Positions 26,570 to 35,276 of a DNA stretch of 64,000 bases are shown here, in pieces (position 1 is the first letter of the stretch; each line of letters starts with the position of its first letter). The DNA is taken from contig CAZEDM010000006.1 of NCBI GenBank assembly GCA_964511075.1, positions 183,025-247,024 of the forward strand. Reading direction: 5' to 3'. The DNA comes from CAZEDM01 sp964511075. GTDB lineage: Bacteria > Zixibacteria > MSB-5A5 > RBG-16-43-9. The notes beneath the pieces were generated by a model that was given only the letters and a program-made list of their open reading frames with translations, did no database searches and had not been told where the DNA came from. The translations under genes and the position numbers were made by a program.

Positions 26570-26614
26570 TTGTAGAGACTCACGGACATACATCTCTACA
26601 ACCCTTAATCACCC

Positions 26615-27781
26615 GTGTTGAGGGCAATCTGGTATACCGATACAAACAAGGGAATATCGCGTAGGGGTGGAGCTTGCCTCCACCCTTTTTCTCCGGACAG
26701 CACCACTGGTTACGAGCTTGTGATTTACCGATATGATAATAAAGGGAACGTAATAGTCGACAGCACCACGGCTAAGGACACTTTGGGCTATGACCAGCTC
26801 AACCGGCTGGTTTCCTTCAGCGGAACGACCGAGGAACAGTACTATTACGACGGCGAGGGAAAAAGGATCAGGAGGTATTCTGCCGGTGACCAATTCGTCT
26901 TTCTGTATGACCAGTGGGGCAATTTGATAGGCGAAAGAGATATCGAGGGTAATCTCGTGTGTGATTACGTCTGGGCAAATGGCAAGCTAATAGCCAAGAT
27001 TGTCCCCAAAGGCGGGGGCGGGGGAGCGGAGGCTGCAGGCGGAGAGGGCGAAGGAGAAGAATTAGGAGGCGGCGGACCGCCACCTCCAATACCTCCTGAT
27101 TCGGACAAGGTCTATTACTATCATTTAGACCATCTGGGCACACCCCTGGCTTTGAGTGGTACTGACAAGGGACACAGCTGGTCAACGAATTACCTGCCTT
27201 TTGGCGAAACTTATGGTGAGATTATTCACTCAGCCTCCAATGACATAAGATTCCCCGGGCAGTATCACGACCGGAATACCAAGCTTTATTACAACTGGCA
27301 CAGGTATTACAATCCAAACCTGGGCAGGTATTATCAGGCGGATCCGATTGGTCTATTAGGTGGCATAAATTTATATTCCTATGTAGAAAACAACCCAACC
27401 GGATTTATTGATCCCAAGGGACTCATTTTGGCGAGCCATGTTCAACCATATACCCTGCCACCTGAACTTGTTTATCAGTTGATGAGAAAATGTGCTGAGA
27501 AAGTCAAAGAAGAAGAAGAACAAAAATTTCCTCCTGGAGTAAGTGATAAGTATAAACACTGTGTTATTTCTGCTGAGATTTATCTAAAATGTGGATTAGC
27601 CGCCTCTCTCTCCGCAGGAATATGGAAGGAGATAGAAGACATCTTTGGAGAGGGCACTCCTGAATGGGCCGATCTAGTAGCTGATTTTAAAGGGATACAA
27701 TGTGGAATGGATGTAAAAAAGCGGAGAAATAAGTGCGAGAGCTTAAATAGTGAGTCCTGCTGTAAGGAGAAATATCATTAG
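26615..27781 (+). pseudogene. Orphan Rhs/YD-repeat C-terminal piece with unnamed tip domain
   Basis: The open frame carries the end of an Rhs core: YYYDGEGKRIRRYS, FLYDQWGNLIGERD, YYYHLDHLGTPLALSG, RYYQADPIGLLGGINLYSY and the cleavage-type end NPTGFIDPKGL. A Gly-rich linker lies at about 134-158. No signal or N-terminal core is present. The reading frame starts in DNA that, in another frame, encodes a separate YD scrap (VEGNLVYRYKQGNIA) stopped by the TAG of a REP-like palindrome at 26661. So this is the 3' end of a larger Rhs gene that has been broken. After DPKGL, about 120 residues form a variable tip (KYKHCVISAEIYLKCG ... WADLVADFKGIQCG, then Cys-rich) that could be a toxin domain; it was not identified. 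Confidence 0.75.
26661..26690. repeat. GTAG-footed palindrome inserted in the Rhs remnant
   Basis: GTAGGGGTGGAG pairs with CTCCACCC around a GCTTGC centre. The GTAG foot supplies an in-frame stop to the Rhs scrap upstream. It is the same design as the other dispersed elements. Confidence 0.65.
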
Positions 27782-27797
27782 TGGAGGGATGTATGAA

Positions 27798-28163
27798 ATG
27801 AAGAAATCAAGTATAAAGAAAAGCCGGGTTTTGATAATATCCTTGATTCTATTATTTGCTGTATTTATGGCACTCGTTCTCATAATCAGAGTTCCATATA
27901 TGGAATCCTTTAACAAAGCATCTGAGCAATTTAGATCGATAAAAGTTGGCATGACTGAGGATGAGGTGCTTAATAGATTAGGGACTCCAGAGAAAGTGTA
28001 TAATAAAGCTACAGCGCTTAAGGATTACTATATAAAAGGATATGCCCATAAGAAGAGAGAGATCAGTAATAAAGTGCTAATTTATACTTATGGCGAAGCT
28101 ATTGCATATATTTACTTAGACGAAGAAGATAAGGTAGAAGACGTTTTTATTGGTGGTAGTTGA
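27798..28163 (+). CDS. Small membrane-anchored SmpA/BamE-like protein, possible immunity partner
   Basis: 121 residues from the ATG at 27798, chosen because GGAGGG lies nine bases upstream. One membrane helix lies at about 10-32 (VLIISLILLFAVFMALVLII). The outer domain begins with FRSIKVGMTEDEVLNRLGTPEKV, the typical first half of SmpA/OmlA/BamE-type small beta domains. It directly follows the Rhs tip region, the usual place for the gene protecting against the adjacent toxin. Immunity is inferred from position only. A general envelope lipoprotein-like role is an alternative, although no lipobox is present. Confidence 0.65.
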   Translation: MKKSSIKKSRVLIISLILLFAVFMALVLIIRVPYMESFNKASEQFRSIKVGMTEDEVLNRLGTPEKVYNKATALKDYYIKGYAHKKREISNKVLIYTYGEAIAYIYLDEEDKVEDVFIGGS

Positions 28164-28233
28164 TGTCAGCTTTTCTCTATTTTGTTAATTGAATCAATCT
28201 CTGGGCATACATTTGAACAATTGTATAATGTCT

Positions 28234-28291
28234 CCCCGGGCAGTATCAAGACCGGAATACCAAGCTTTACTACAACTGGCACAGGTATTAC
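28234..28291 (+). pseudogene. Displaced copy of an Rhs core fragment
   Basis: 58 bp here match 27253-27310 inside the Rhs piece with only two differences. The region encodes the core motif around PGQYHDRNTKLYYNWHRYY. It is followed immediately by unrelated sequence and stops. Such scraps remain where Rhs tips are exchanged by recombination at the conserved core. Confidence 0.75.
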
Positions 28292-28377
28292 GAGCTGGTA
28301 ATCCATCTTGCCCTCAAGGTGAGGGTTTATTAAAAGACAAAATGCAAAAGCAAGCTTTTGCACTCCGGCTATTCCCA

Positions 28378-28413
28378 ATAAAAAAAGACGGGCTTCCATT
28401 TTTCAGGAAGCCC
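28378..28413 (-). terminator. Rho-independent terminator of the PorV-like gene
   Basis: On the minus strand GGGCTTCC and GGAAGCCC pair around an eight-base loop and are followed by GTCTTTTTTTATT. It lies 37 bp after the stop at 28450. Confidence 0.85.
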
Positions 28414-28449
28414 ATCTTTGCTGCTGGGAGAAAAGAGAGAAGTATTCTT

Positions 28450-29430
28450 TTAAAAACCCCTCTTTGAGCCAAACCGGTAAGCCAAGGAGATGCGGTGAGA
28501 ATCCCCCAGCTCCTGGTTTGGAGAATAAGTGTAGTCTATCTCCCAATTCGAGTACTTGAAACCACCTCCCAAGGAAACGCCGGTTCCTCCAAGGTTCTGG
28601 GCAGAGGTCTTGTATTCGTAACCCAAGCGCAGGAACACAGACTCCTCATACCCGTATTCCAATCCCTGCTTTAAAACAGGCTTGTCGTCTCTGGGCAGTT
28701 CCAGGTCCCAGCCCAAGCTTACCCTGTCCTGGAAAAGCTTGTAGCCTATCCCCAGGGTTAGCTTGCTGGGCAGCGGCTCTTTCTCCTGGATGAATTTCAT
28801 CGAGCTGCCCAAGTTCGTATATGCTATTCCCAACGAAAATCTTCCGGGCCTGTAGATGAAACCGAAATCCAGTGCTAGGCTCGAAGCTTTCTCCTCCTCC
28901 AGTTTCTCCTGAATCCCTTTTAAACCGACTCCCAGGGAAATATCAGGGGAGATCTTATAGGCATAGGCTGCGCAGAAAACCGCACCGTAAGCCGAGAAAT
29001 CGGAAGTCGGGTTGTCCAGGACATCGTAGCCCTGAAAACTCCCCAGGTTCAAATAGGTTATGGAGAAGCCGAGGGTGCTTCTGGACTTGACAGGTAGAGA
29101 GTACCCGAAATATTCGTATTTCACGTCCTGGTACCACTCGTTATGCACGAACACGATCTCCTGCTGCTCTAACTGGGCAAGCCCGGCTGTGTTCCAGTAA
29201 ATGGAGGTGGCATCATCTGCTATCCCCACAAAAGCCCCGCCCATACCCGAGGCTCTGGCACCTACCCCGATCTTCAAAAAGTTGGCGCCGGTCGTTCCCC
29301 TGTCCCCGTCGCTTAAAAACCCGAAGCCTGTATTCCAGAAGAAAAACAAAATCACAAAAAAGAAAAGGAGAAAAGCTCTTGGATTAATTCTTTCCCTGTA
29401 ATAAAGGGCAATTCTTTCCAGCTCTCTCAA
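28450..29430 (-). CDS. PorV/PorQ-family outer-membrane beta-barrel protein
   Basis: 326 residues from a TTG at 29430 that follows AAGGGGGAG. A signal-like hydrophobic stretch lies at about 19-33 (FLLFFFVILFFFWNTGF). The N-terminus of the mature part has the family signature ANFLKIGVGARASGMGGAFVG, at about 49-69, then ATSIYWNTAGLA. The remainder alternates beta-strands ending in an aromatic residue (RFGSKRGF). PorV/PorQ-like barrels work in envelope transport; in Bacteroidota, PorV takes part in type IX secretion. No C-terminal type IX sorting signal or other Por genes were seen here, so the specific role is open. Confidence 0.87.
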   Translation of the reverse strand: MRELERIALYYRERINPRAFLLFFFVILFFFWNTGFGFLSDGDRGTTGANFLKIGVGARASGMGGAFVGIADDATSIYWNTAGLAQLEQQEIVFVHNEWYQDVKYEYFGYSLPVKSRSTLGFSITYLNLGSFQGYDVLDNPTSDFSAYGAVFCAAYAYKISPDISLGVGLKGIQEKLEEEKASSLALDFGFIYRPGRFSLGIAYTNLGSSMKFIQEKEPLPSKLTLGIGYKLFQDRVSLGWDLELPRDDKPVLKQGLEYGYEESVFLRLGYEYKTSAQNLGGTGVSLGGGFKYSNWEIDYTYSPNQELGDSHRISLAYRFGSKRGF

Positions 29431-30004
29431 ATTCTCCCCCTTTCCAAAAACAAAACCGATTGAAGGTTAAAAATGAAAATCTCAAGAGATATATGGCAAC
29501 TTTTATGCCCTTCAATCGGCAATTCTGTCAAAGTAAAAACTGTCACTTGTAACCCTTTAATAGGCAAAGAATTAAACTTTAACTGGGTTTATAGGCACTC
29601 TCCTTTTTTATTGGTTCTTAATCCAATACATTGGAAAATATTGAACATTTTTCTGCTCCACCGAGAAAAAAGTTCCTTCATCTCCAAGTTTACAAAAGAC
29701 TTACGTAAACTGCACTTATTTTAAACAGATACTTAAAAAAGTCAAGAGAAAATTTTTATTTCTTTAATTTTTTTTAAATCATTTTCCAATCACTACGGTA
29801 TCTATCAAAATTAAACTGATGTCAATCCGTTTGTAAAAGCCCTGAATTCTCAGACCGAACAGGCAAGATACCTGTTCCACCATCTCTGCTAATCTGCCTT
29901 GTTTCAAGTGGGCAACTGATGTAGGAGCAATTTCCAGACGGATCCAACTGGACATGAATTACGTCTACAAATTGGAGCGATCCTAAAGGGGTCGCACTAC
30001 GAAA
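29431..30004. other. Intergenic region with REP-like hairpins
   Basis: 574 bp with no supported gene. It holds the PorV-like gene's ribosome-binding site, a GAACAGGC...CCTGTTCCACC hairpin at 29857-29881, and further degenerate hairpins near 29900-30000 (GCGATCC-TAAA-GGGGTCGC followed by ACTACG) that look like worn members of the same family. The short plus-strand open frame near 29473 lacks coding features. Confidence 0.5.
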
Positions 30005-30367
30005 TTACTTACCGATCAGAATAACCCCTATTAAAATCAAACCCATCCCCATCCATTTGAGAAATGAAAAGGGCTCCTTGAAAACCTGCCAGGAGACAAG
30101 CACGATCAGGACATACCCGGTGCTCATCATCAGTGGATAGGCAAAGGAGAGGTAAGTCCGGGACAAAACCACCATATATAATGCCACGCTGGCAACGTAA
30201 GAGCAGATCCCCAGGAGCACAAAGGGCGTGCTCAAAAAGACCTTCTTGAAATCGAGTATCAGAAGCAACGGATCTATTCCTCCCACTTTATTCATTCCCG
30301 CTTTCAGGAAAACATGCCCGCACACGTTCAGGAGAATGGCTGAGAATAGCATTACCCATTGAAACAT
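30005..30367 (-). CDS. Small four-helix transporter (SMR/EamA-like)
   Basis: 120 residues forming four membrane helices, with LNVCGHVFLKAGMNKVG in the first and second and YPLMMSTGYVLIVLVSW in the third. Length and layout fit the small multidrug resistance or single-repeat EamA group, which includes ArnE/ArnF-type flippase subunits. The membrane-embedded Glu that drives EmrE is not evident in the first helix, so a lipid-carrier or metabolite flippase role is as likely as drug export. It ends a two-gene unit, three bases after the MFS gene. Confidence 0.8.
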   Translation of the reverse strand: MFQWVMLFSAILLNVCGHVFLKAGMNKVGGIDPLLLILDFKKVFLSTPFVLLGICSYVASVALYMVVLSRTYLSFAYPLMMSTGYVLIVLVSWQVFKEPFSFLKWMGMGLILIGVILIGK

Positions 30368-30370
30368 CTT

Positions 30371-31831
30371 TTACCTCCGGTTAATTTTTTTCTTTATTCC
30401 AAAAGTCGAGATAGCCCAGGTGACCAAAGTCCAGGTTCCTTTTCCCAGGGGAAGGCGGTTGAAAAAGAAATAACCTATCTCCTGCACCATCTCCTGGGTT
30501 GGTCTGCTTTTGTGCTCTTTCAGTTTACTCAAAAACAGGAGCCCGAAGATCCTGCCTGTTCCTGAAAGAACGAAGAGTATATGAAAGTTCAAAAAAACCT
30601 GACCTTCGAAAACCAGTCTGAACCAGCCTAACTGTTGAGCTATGATCCCTCCCAGGGCTGCGGATGTAAACAGAACCACCCCGTTGAGGGCTGCGATGGT
30701 AGCCAGATAATAGCTTCTGCCCTGCCGGGGAGAGAGTGCGATGATTACGTTGAATGAGGCCAGGGTGAATCCGGACCAGAAAACTCCCCCCATAACTGCA
30801 TCGACCCACAAAGGGAAAATGTTCTGCGGGGTAGCAAAAAGCCACAAAAACGGTATGAGAAAAATAAAGACGACGTTGAAAGTCAGCACCGGCTTGTTGC
30901 CGTATTTATCGATAGCCTTCCCCCAGAATGGCTGCATAAAAAGTCCTATCACCCCTGCCAGGATGGAGAAAAGCGAGATCAGATAGAAATCCAGGTGAAG
31001 GTTTTTCAGCATATGCGGCGTCCAGAAAGGAGCAGAGATGCCGGTGACGAAAGACCAGTAGACGAAAAAATAAATCAGGCTTCTGAAGTTTTTGTCCGAG
31101 AGAGGGACCTTAAGGGTGTGGATTAAACCTACCTGTTGATGGGACACCATCATGGGCTCTGGCTGGCGGGCTAAAAAGAATGCCGCCATCCAGGCAAAAA
31201 GCACCGCTAAAAAAAATATCAGAGAAAAAGCAAACCCAAAAGGATTTTCCTTGAAGTAACTTGATATAAAATGCGGAAGATAATATTCGATTCCGGAACT
31301 ACCGGTTTTGAAATAATCTATTATCTTAGCCCCTGTGAAATTTGCACCCATAGTGATAAATCCCAGAATGGTGTTCCTCAAACCGAAATACCTGCCTCTC
31401 CTTTTCTCGGGCACCAGATCCGACATCCAGGAAAGCCAGGCAACAGCTACCAGATTGGCAATGGCAGAGGAAAGGGATAGAAACAACAAAAATATCCCGA
31501 TTTTGACCTGCCGGCTCTGGGGAAAAAACGGCAGAAGGACAAAAATCAGGAAAATCGAACGGAAAAAAAGTGAGCCCAGTAAATTGAACCACTTGCGCTT
31601 TTTGAACTTCTCAACCAGCAAAGCCCCGGGAACCTGAAAAGCTTGGGCTAAAAAGGGGAAAGCCGCCACCAGACCAAGCTGAAAATCGTTTGCCCCCAAA
31701 TAGAGTGCATAGCCGGCTAAAAAGGAACCGGTGGTCAGAGCGGTAAAAACAGCTGCAAAAGATCCCTCGAAAATCGAGATCCTGAGCCCTTTTTCTGTCT
31801 GCTTTTTGTCTGACTCAGCGCTGGTATTCAT
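30371..31831 (-). CDS. Major facilitator superfamily transporter
   Basis: 486 residues with about 12 membrane helices and the MFS cytoplasmic-loop signatures: LLVEKFKKRKW between helices 2 and 3, and the mirrored AIDKYGNKP in the second half. LVPEKRRGRYFGLRN resembles the loop of MFS proteins found in uncultured anaerobes. Substrate unknown. It is directly followed by the four-helix transporter gene, and the two are divergent from the trehalose cluster. Confidence 0.88.
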   Translation of the reverse strand: MNTSAESDKKQTEKGLRISIFEGSFAAVFTALTTGSFLAGYALYLGANDFQLGLVAAFPFLAQAFQVPGALLVEKFKKRKWFNLLGSLFFRSIFLIFVLLPFFPQSRQVKIGIFLLFLSLSSAIANLVAVAWLSWMSDLVPEKRRGRYFGLRNTILGFITMGANFTGAKIIDYFKTGSSGIEYYLPHFISSYFKENPFGFAFSLIFFLAVLFAWMAAFFLARQPEPMMVSHQQVGLIHTLKVPLSDKNFRSLIYFFVYWSFVTGISAPFWTPHMLKNLHLDFYLISLFSILAGVIGLFMQPFWGKAIDKYGNKPVLTFNVVFIFLIPFLWLFATPQNIFPLWVDAVMGGVFWSGFTLASFNVIIALSPRQGRSYYLATIAALNGVVLFTSAALGGIIAQQLGWFRLVFEGQVFLNFHILFVLSGTGRIFGLLFLSKLKEHKSRPTQEMVQEIGYFFFNRLPLGKGTWTLVTWAISTFGIKKKINRR

Positions 31832-32132
31832 ATATATTTTTACTTACTGTATTCTTATTTTTTGAGCATAATAATATCTTATTTAAAACCTTAAGTAAAG
31901 TAGATTTTACATAAGCTTTTTCCATTCAACTATTTATCAACAGGAGGAGTCATCCTGGAAGATTAATGAATTTGTATGATCCTTTTTATATTCATAAAAA
32001 CCCTCCGAACAGGAAAGCACCAGACGCATAATCAAGTCCCGCTCAACAACTCAAACCCGAAGGCTATTTTTCATGATAGAGGTTGACAATCGGAAAATTT
32101 TTTTTTATTTTTAACCAAGTAGCAACAAAGGG
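31832..32132. other. Divergent promoter region between transporter and trehalose genes
   Basis: 301 AT-rich bp. The trehalose promoter at 32083-32111 is clear. A 21-codon open frame beginning near 31965 after a purine-rich stretch was considered and not supported. No convincing promoter for the MFS gene was picked out. Confidence 0.4.
32083..32111 (+). promoter_or_regulatory. Sigma-70 promoter of the trehalose cluster
   Basis: TTGACA at 32083-32088, a 17-base spacer with a long T-run, then TATTTT at 32106-32111. The leader to the GTG at 32133 would be only about 15 nt. Confidence 0.6.
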
Positions 32133-33692
32133 GTGAGGCCTATTGTAAAGTTCAACAGGTTCGTCAGCAAAATAAAAGAGGCTGCTGATGTAGCCATCAA
32201 AAAAGCATTATTGGAAGACGATATGGAGATTTCCTCTCATCAAAGCCTGATAGACCTGATAAGGAAAAGGCTTTCTATCTCGAAATTCATCATAGTGTCC
32301 AATCGGGAGCCTTATCTGCATTTCTACGAGGGCGATTCCATTCACCACATACGCTATGCCAGCGGACTGACCATCGCCTTAGACTCCATAGCAAGCCTCA
32401 GTCAGGGTATCTGGGTAGCTCACGGCAGCGGGGATGCAGATATGGATACTGCAGATGAGAAGGGAAGGGTTATGGTTCCCCCGGATGACCCTAAATATAC
32501 TTTAAAAAGGATATGGCTTTCCAAAAAGGAAGAGTACGGATATTACTACGGCTTCTCCAATCAGGTCCTGTGGCCCCTTTGCCATGTGGCTTACGTTCGT
32601 CCTAAATTCGAATTGGAATACTGGAACTATTACCAGAAGGTAAATCAGCTCTTTGCCCAGGCAGTGGTGGAGGAGGTAAGAGGAGAGAAGGGGTTGGTCT
32701 TCCTGCAGGATTATCATCTGGCTCTGTGTGCTCAATATATAAAGGAGCTGGACCCTAACCTCACCACCATTCTCTTCTGGCACATACCCTGGCCCAATCC
32801 GGAGATCTTCCGCATCTGCCCCTGGAAGATCGAACTTTTAGAGGGCCTTTTATCCAACGATGCCCTGGGTTTCCATCTGTCATATCATGCGGATAATTTC
32901 CTGAAGACCGTAGCGCTGGAGCTGGAGTCAAAAATAGACTACGAGAAGTGGGCTGTAATACGCGGAGAGAAAAGCTGCCTGGTCAAATCCTATCCCATCA
33001 GCGTAGATTACCAGAAGATCTCTTCGGCTGCCAACGACTTCAGGATCGAGAGTCAGATCCAGGAGTTGAAAAAATATTATCGGCTCAGGGATTATGTCAT
33101 AGGAATCGGCATCGATCGCATCGATTACACCAAAGGTATCCCGGAGAGGCTTAAGGCCTTAGATCGCTTCCTGGAAAAGTACCCTCAATATCAGGGCAAA
33201 CTGACCTTCATTCAGATAGCTGTTCCCAGCCGGGTTCATTTAGAGGTATACCAGGATATGATCGATGAGATCGAGAAGATGGTCGAGGATATAAACTGGA
33301 AATATTCTCAAAGCCACTGGTCTCCCATAATCTACATCAAAAAACACCACGATTTCAGAGAGATAATCCCCTTTTATAAGATGGCGGATTTCTGTATAGT
33401 CAGCTCTCTGCACGATGGAATGAACCTGGTGGCTAAAGAGTATATCTCCTCCAAGACCGATCTGAACGGTGCTTTGGTCTTGAGCTGCTTCACCGGCTCT
33501 GCCCGTGAACTGGAGCAGGCTTTGCTGGTCAACCCCTATGACACGGAAAAATTTGCTGAGGCCCTCAAGGAAGCCGTGGAGATGGAAAAGGATGAGAAGA
33601 GAGCCCGAATGAAAAAGATGAGAGAGACCGTCGCGGACAATACCATCTATCACTGGGCAGAGAAGATCATCAGCGACCTGGTTAAACTGTAA
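32133..33692 (+). CDS. otsA: Trehalose-6-phosphate synthase-like GT20 glycosyltransferase
   Basis: 519 residues. GT20 landmarks: IVSNREPYLH near residue 52, QDYHLALC near 193, HIPWPNPEIF near 217, the GIDRIDYTKGIPERL donor-binding segment near 327, and HDGMNLVAKEYI near 428. The enzyme joins glucose from a nucleotide sugar to glucose-6-phosphate. The N-terminal 45 residues are an extra helical segment. The start is uncertain: the GTG at 32133 abuts the purine-rich AAAGGGG, and an ATG at 32224 is an alternative that removes only that extra helix. It leads a five-gene trehalose cluster. Confidence 0.92.
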   Translation: MRPIVKFNRFVSKIKEAADVAIKKALLEDDMEISSHQSLIDLIRKRLSISKFIIVSNREPYLHFYEGDSIHHIRYASGLTIALDSIASLSQGIWVAHGSGDADMDTADEKGRVMVPPDDPKYTLKRIWLSKKEEYGYYYGFSNQVLWPLCHVAYVRPKFELEYWNYYQKVNQLFAQAVVEEVRGEKGLVFLQDYHLALCAQYIKELDPNLTTILFWHIPWPNPEIFRICPWKIELLEGLLSNDALGFHLSYHADNFLKTVALELESKIDYEKWAVIRGEKSCLVKSYPISVDYQKISSAANDFRIESQIQELKKYYRLRDYVIGIGIDRIDYTKGIPERLKALDRFLEKYPQYQGKLTFIQIAVPSRVHLEVYQDMIDEIEKMVEDINWKYSQSHWSPIIYIKKHHDFREIIPFYKMADFCIVSSLHDGMNLVAKEYISSKTDLNGALVLSCFTGSARELEQALLVNPYDTEKFAEALKEAVEMEKDEKRARMKKMRETVADNTIYHWAEKIISDLVKL

Positions 33693-33704
33693 TCGGCTCG
33701 TCCT

Positions 33705-34508
33705 ATGCGTTACTTCCTGGAAAGGAAACTCATCCAGAGGTTGAGGGAAAAAGTTAAAAAAGCCCGAAAGATATTTCTATTTTTAGATTACGATGGCACC
33801 CTGACTCCCATAAGAAAAAAGCCTGAGATGGCTTTGCTCTCCCCTGCGGCAAGAAACAACATAATGAACCTCTCTTCCTCTCCCCGGGTAGTATTGACCA
33901 TAGTGAGTGGCCGAGCCCTGGGTGAAATCCGCAGGCTGGTAAACTTAGCTCATATAAACTACGTAGGAAATCATGGATTGGAGATGGTGACCAAATCCAT
34001 GCGGGAGGAGATCTTCTCTGCCGGAAAGATAAGAAAGAACATAGCCATTTTCAGCCAGAAAATTAGGAGAAAGGCAAAAGGATACTCCGGAACACTGGTA
34101 GAAAATAAGGGATTAACTGTTAGTATCCATTATCGCCTAGCAAAGAGCAAAGTTCTGCCGGAATTGAGGAAGATAGTAAGCTCAGTCATCTTCCCTTTTA
34201 AAAAAACGTATGAAATAAGAGATGGCAAAAAGGTCCTGGAGATCAGGCCAAAGACCAAAAGGAATAAAGGCTGGGCCGTAGATAAGATAATTCGTCTCTA
34301 TGACGGCAAAAAAAACTTTCCCTCTCTTTATTTTTATTTCGGCGACGACCTGACGGATGAGGATGCCTTTAAGCTTATAAATTCAAGAAGAGGTCTCAGC
34401 GTATTAATAGGCAGGAAGAAAGGAAATTCAAAAGCTCGTTACTATTTGGAGAATTCAAAAGAGGTTCGCCTTTTTTTAACCTGGTTAGGGAAGGAGTTAA
34501 AACCATAG
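33705..34508 (+). CDS. otsB: Trehalose-6-phosphate phosphatase
   Basis: 267 residues of the HAD superfamily. Motif I is FLDYDGTLTPI at about 26-36, with the nucleophile Asp. Motif II is TIVSGR, and motif IV is FYFGDDLTDEDAF near 216. NHGLEM and KVLEIRP are typical of OtsB. It removes phosphate from trehalose-6-phosphate made by the preceding gene, which ends 12 bp upstream. Length and motifs are complete. Confidence 0.95.
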   Translation: MRYFLERKLIQRLREKVKKARKIFLFLDYDGTLTPIRKKPEMALLSPAARNNIMNLSSSPRVVLTIVSGRALGEIRRLVNLAHINYVGNHGLEMVTKSMREEIFSAGKIRKNIAIFSQKIRRKAKGYSGTLVENKGLTVSIHYRLAKSKVLPELRKIVSSVIFPFKKTYEIRDGKKVLEIRPKTKRNKGWAVDKIIRLYDGKKNFPSLYFYFGDDLTDEDAFKLINSRRGLSVLIGRKKGNSKARYYLENSKEVRLFLTWLGKELKP

Positions 34509-34599
34509 AAAGATAAGAGACCTTCGAGATAAGTTAATTGTTCTGGATTTACAGAATGATTATAAGAAGCAAAATAAAAAATTTTGACAGGAGGGGAAA

Positions 34600-35274
34600 A
34601 TGCCGGAAAGCCTCAGTCAGCTTTTTGAAGGGATAGTTCAAATCCTAATAAGCATAACGAATTTTCTTCCCACTCTGATCCTGGCTCTGATACTTTTGAT
34701 CCTGGGCTGGTTTTTAGCCAAGTTGATACGCCTTATCGTGATCAGGGTTTTAGAACTTTTCAGATTCGACCGATTACTAAAAAAGGGGGCAGCGGATGAG
34801 TTGCGGGAGAGGGACCGGGCTAAGTCCAGGGAGCTGATAGGGAACCTGTTCTACTGGTTTCTGATCTTCATCCTTCTGATCGTGGTGCTGGAGGTTCTGG
34901 GTTTGAACATCGGTACCCTGGTGCTGAATAGGGTCCTGGAGATACTTCCTCGTATATTCGCCGCCATAATGGTTTTGATCATTGGGCTGGTCCTGGCTTT
35001 GATTGCCGGAGAAATAGCTCACACCCTTCTCCTGAACTCCAAGGTCAAGCATCCGCTGATCTGGGTAAGGGGAATAAGATGGCTAACCTTGGCTTTTGTG
35101 ATAGTTCTGGCCATAGAACAGCTGGGATTGGCTGCTCACCTGGTGGTTAATTTGACCCTGGTGCTGGCCGGGGCAGTTGCCCTGGCCCTGGCTTTAGCCT
35201 TCGGCTTTGGCTGTAAGGACATCGCCAAGGATATAGTGGTGGAGTTGTTCAGAAAGGAAGAGGAAGAGAAATAA
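34600..35274 (+). CDS. Small MscS-like channel protein made of conserved TM_helix segments
   Basis: 224 residues with about five hydrophobic helices. Motifs such as LPTLILALILLILGWFLAKL and a Gly/Ala-rich last helix (VALALALAFGFGCKDIAKD) match the TM_helix/MscS-related family; the MscS beta-domain is absent. An AGGAGGGG ribosome-binding site precedes the ATG. Its place inside a trehalose operon suggests release of solute or pressure sensing during osmotic shift. Channel activity is inferred from family and context. Confidence 0.8.
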   Translation: MPESLSQLFEGIVQILISITNFLPTLILALILLILGWFLAKLIRLIVIRVLELFRFDRLLKKGAADELRERDRAKSRELIGNLFYWFLIFILLIVVLEVLGLNIGTLVLNRVLEILPRIFAAIMVLIIGLVLALIAGEIAHTLLLNSKVKHPLIWVRGIRWLTLAFVIVLAIEQLGLAAHLVVNLTLVLAGAVALALALAFGFGCKDIAKDIVVELFRKEEEEK

Positions 35275-35276
35275 AG

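Noticed and set aside
29473..29724. 83-codon frame upstream of the PorV-like gene
   Set aside because: It has no ribosome-binding site, its composition is unlike neighbouring proteins and it lies in a divergent regulatory region.
31965..32030. 21-codon frame upstream of the trehalose promoter
   Set aside because: Only a weak purine-rich stretch precedes the ATG and the peptide has no recognisable character.
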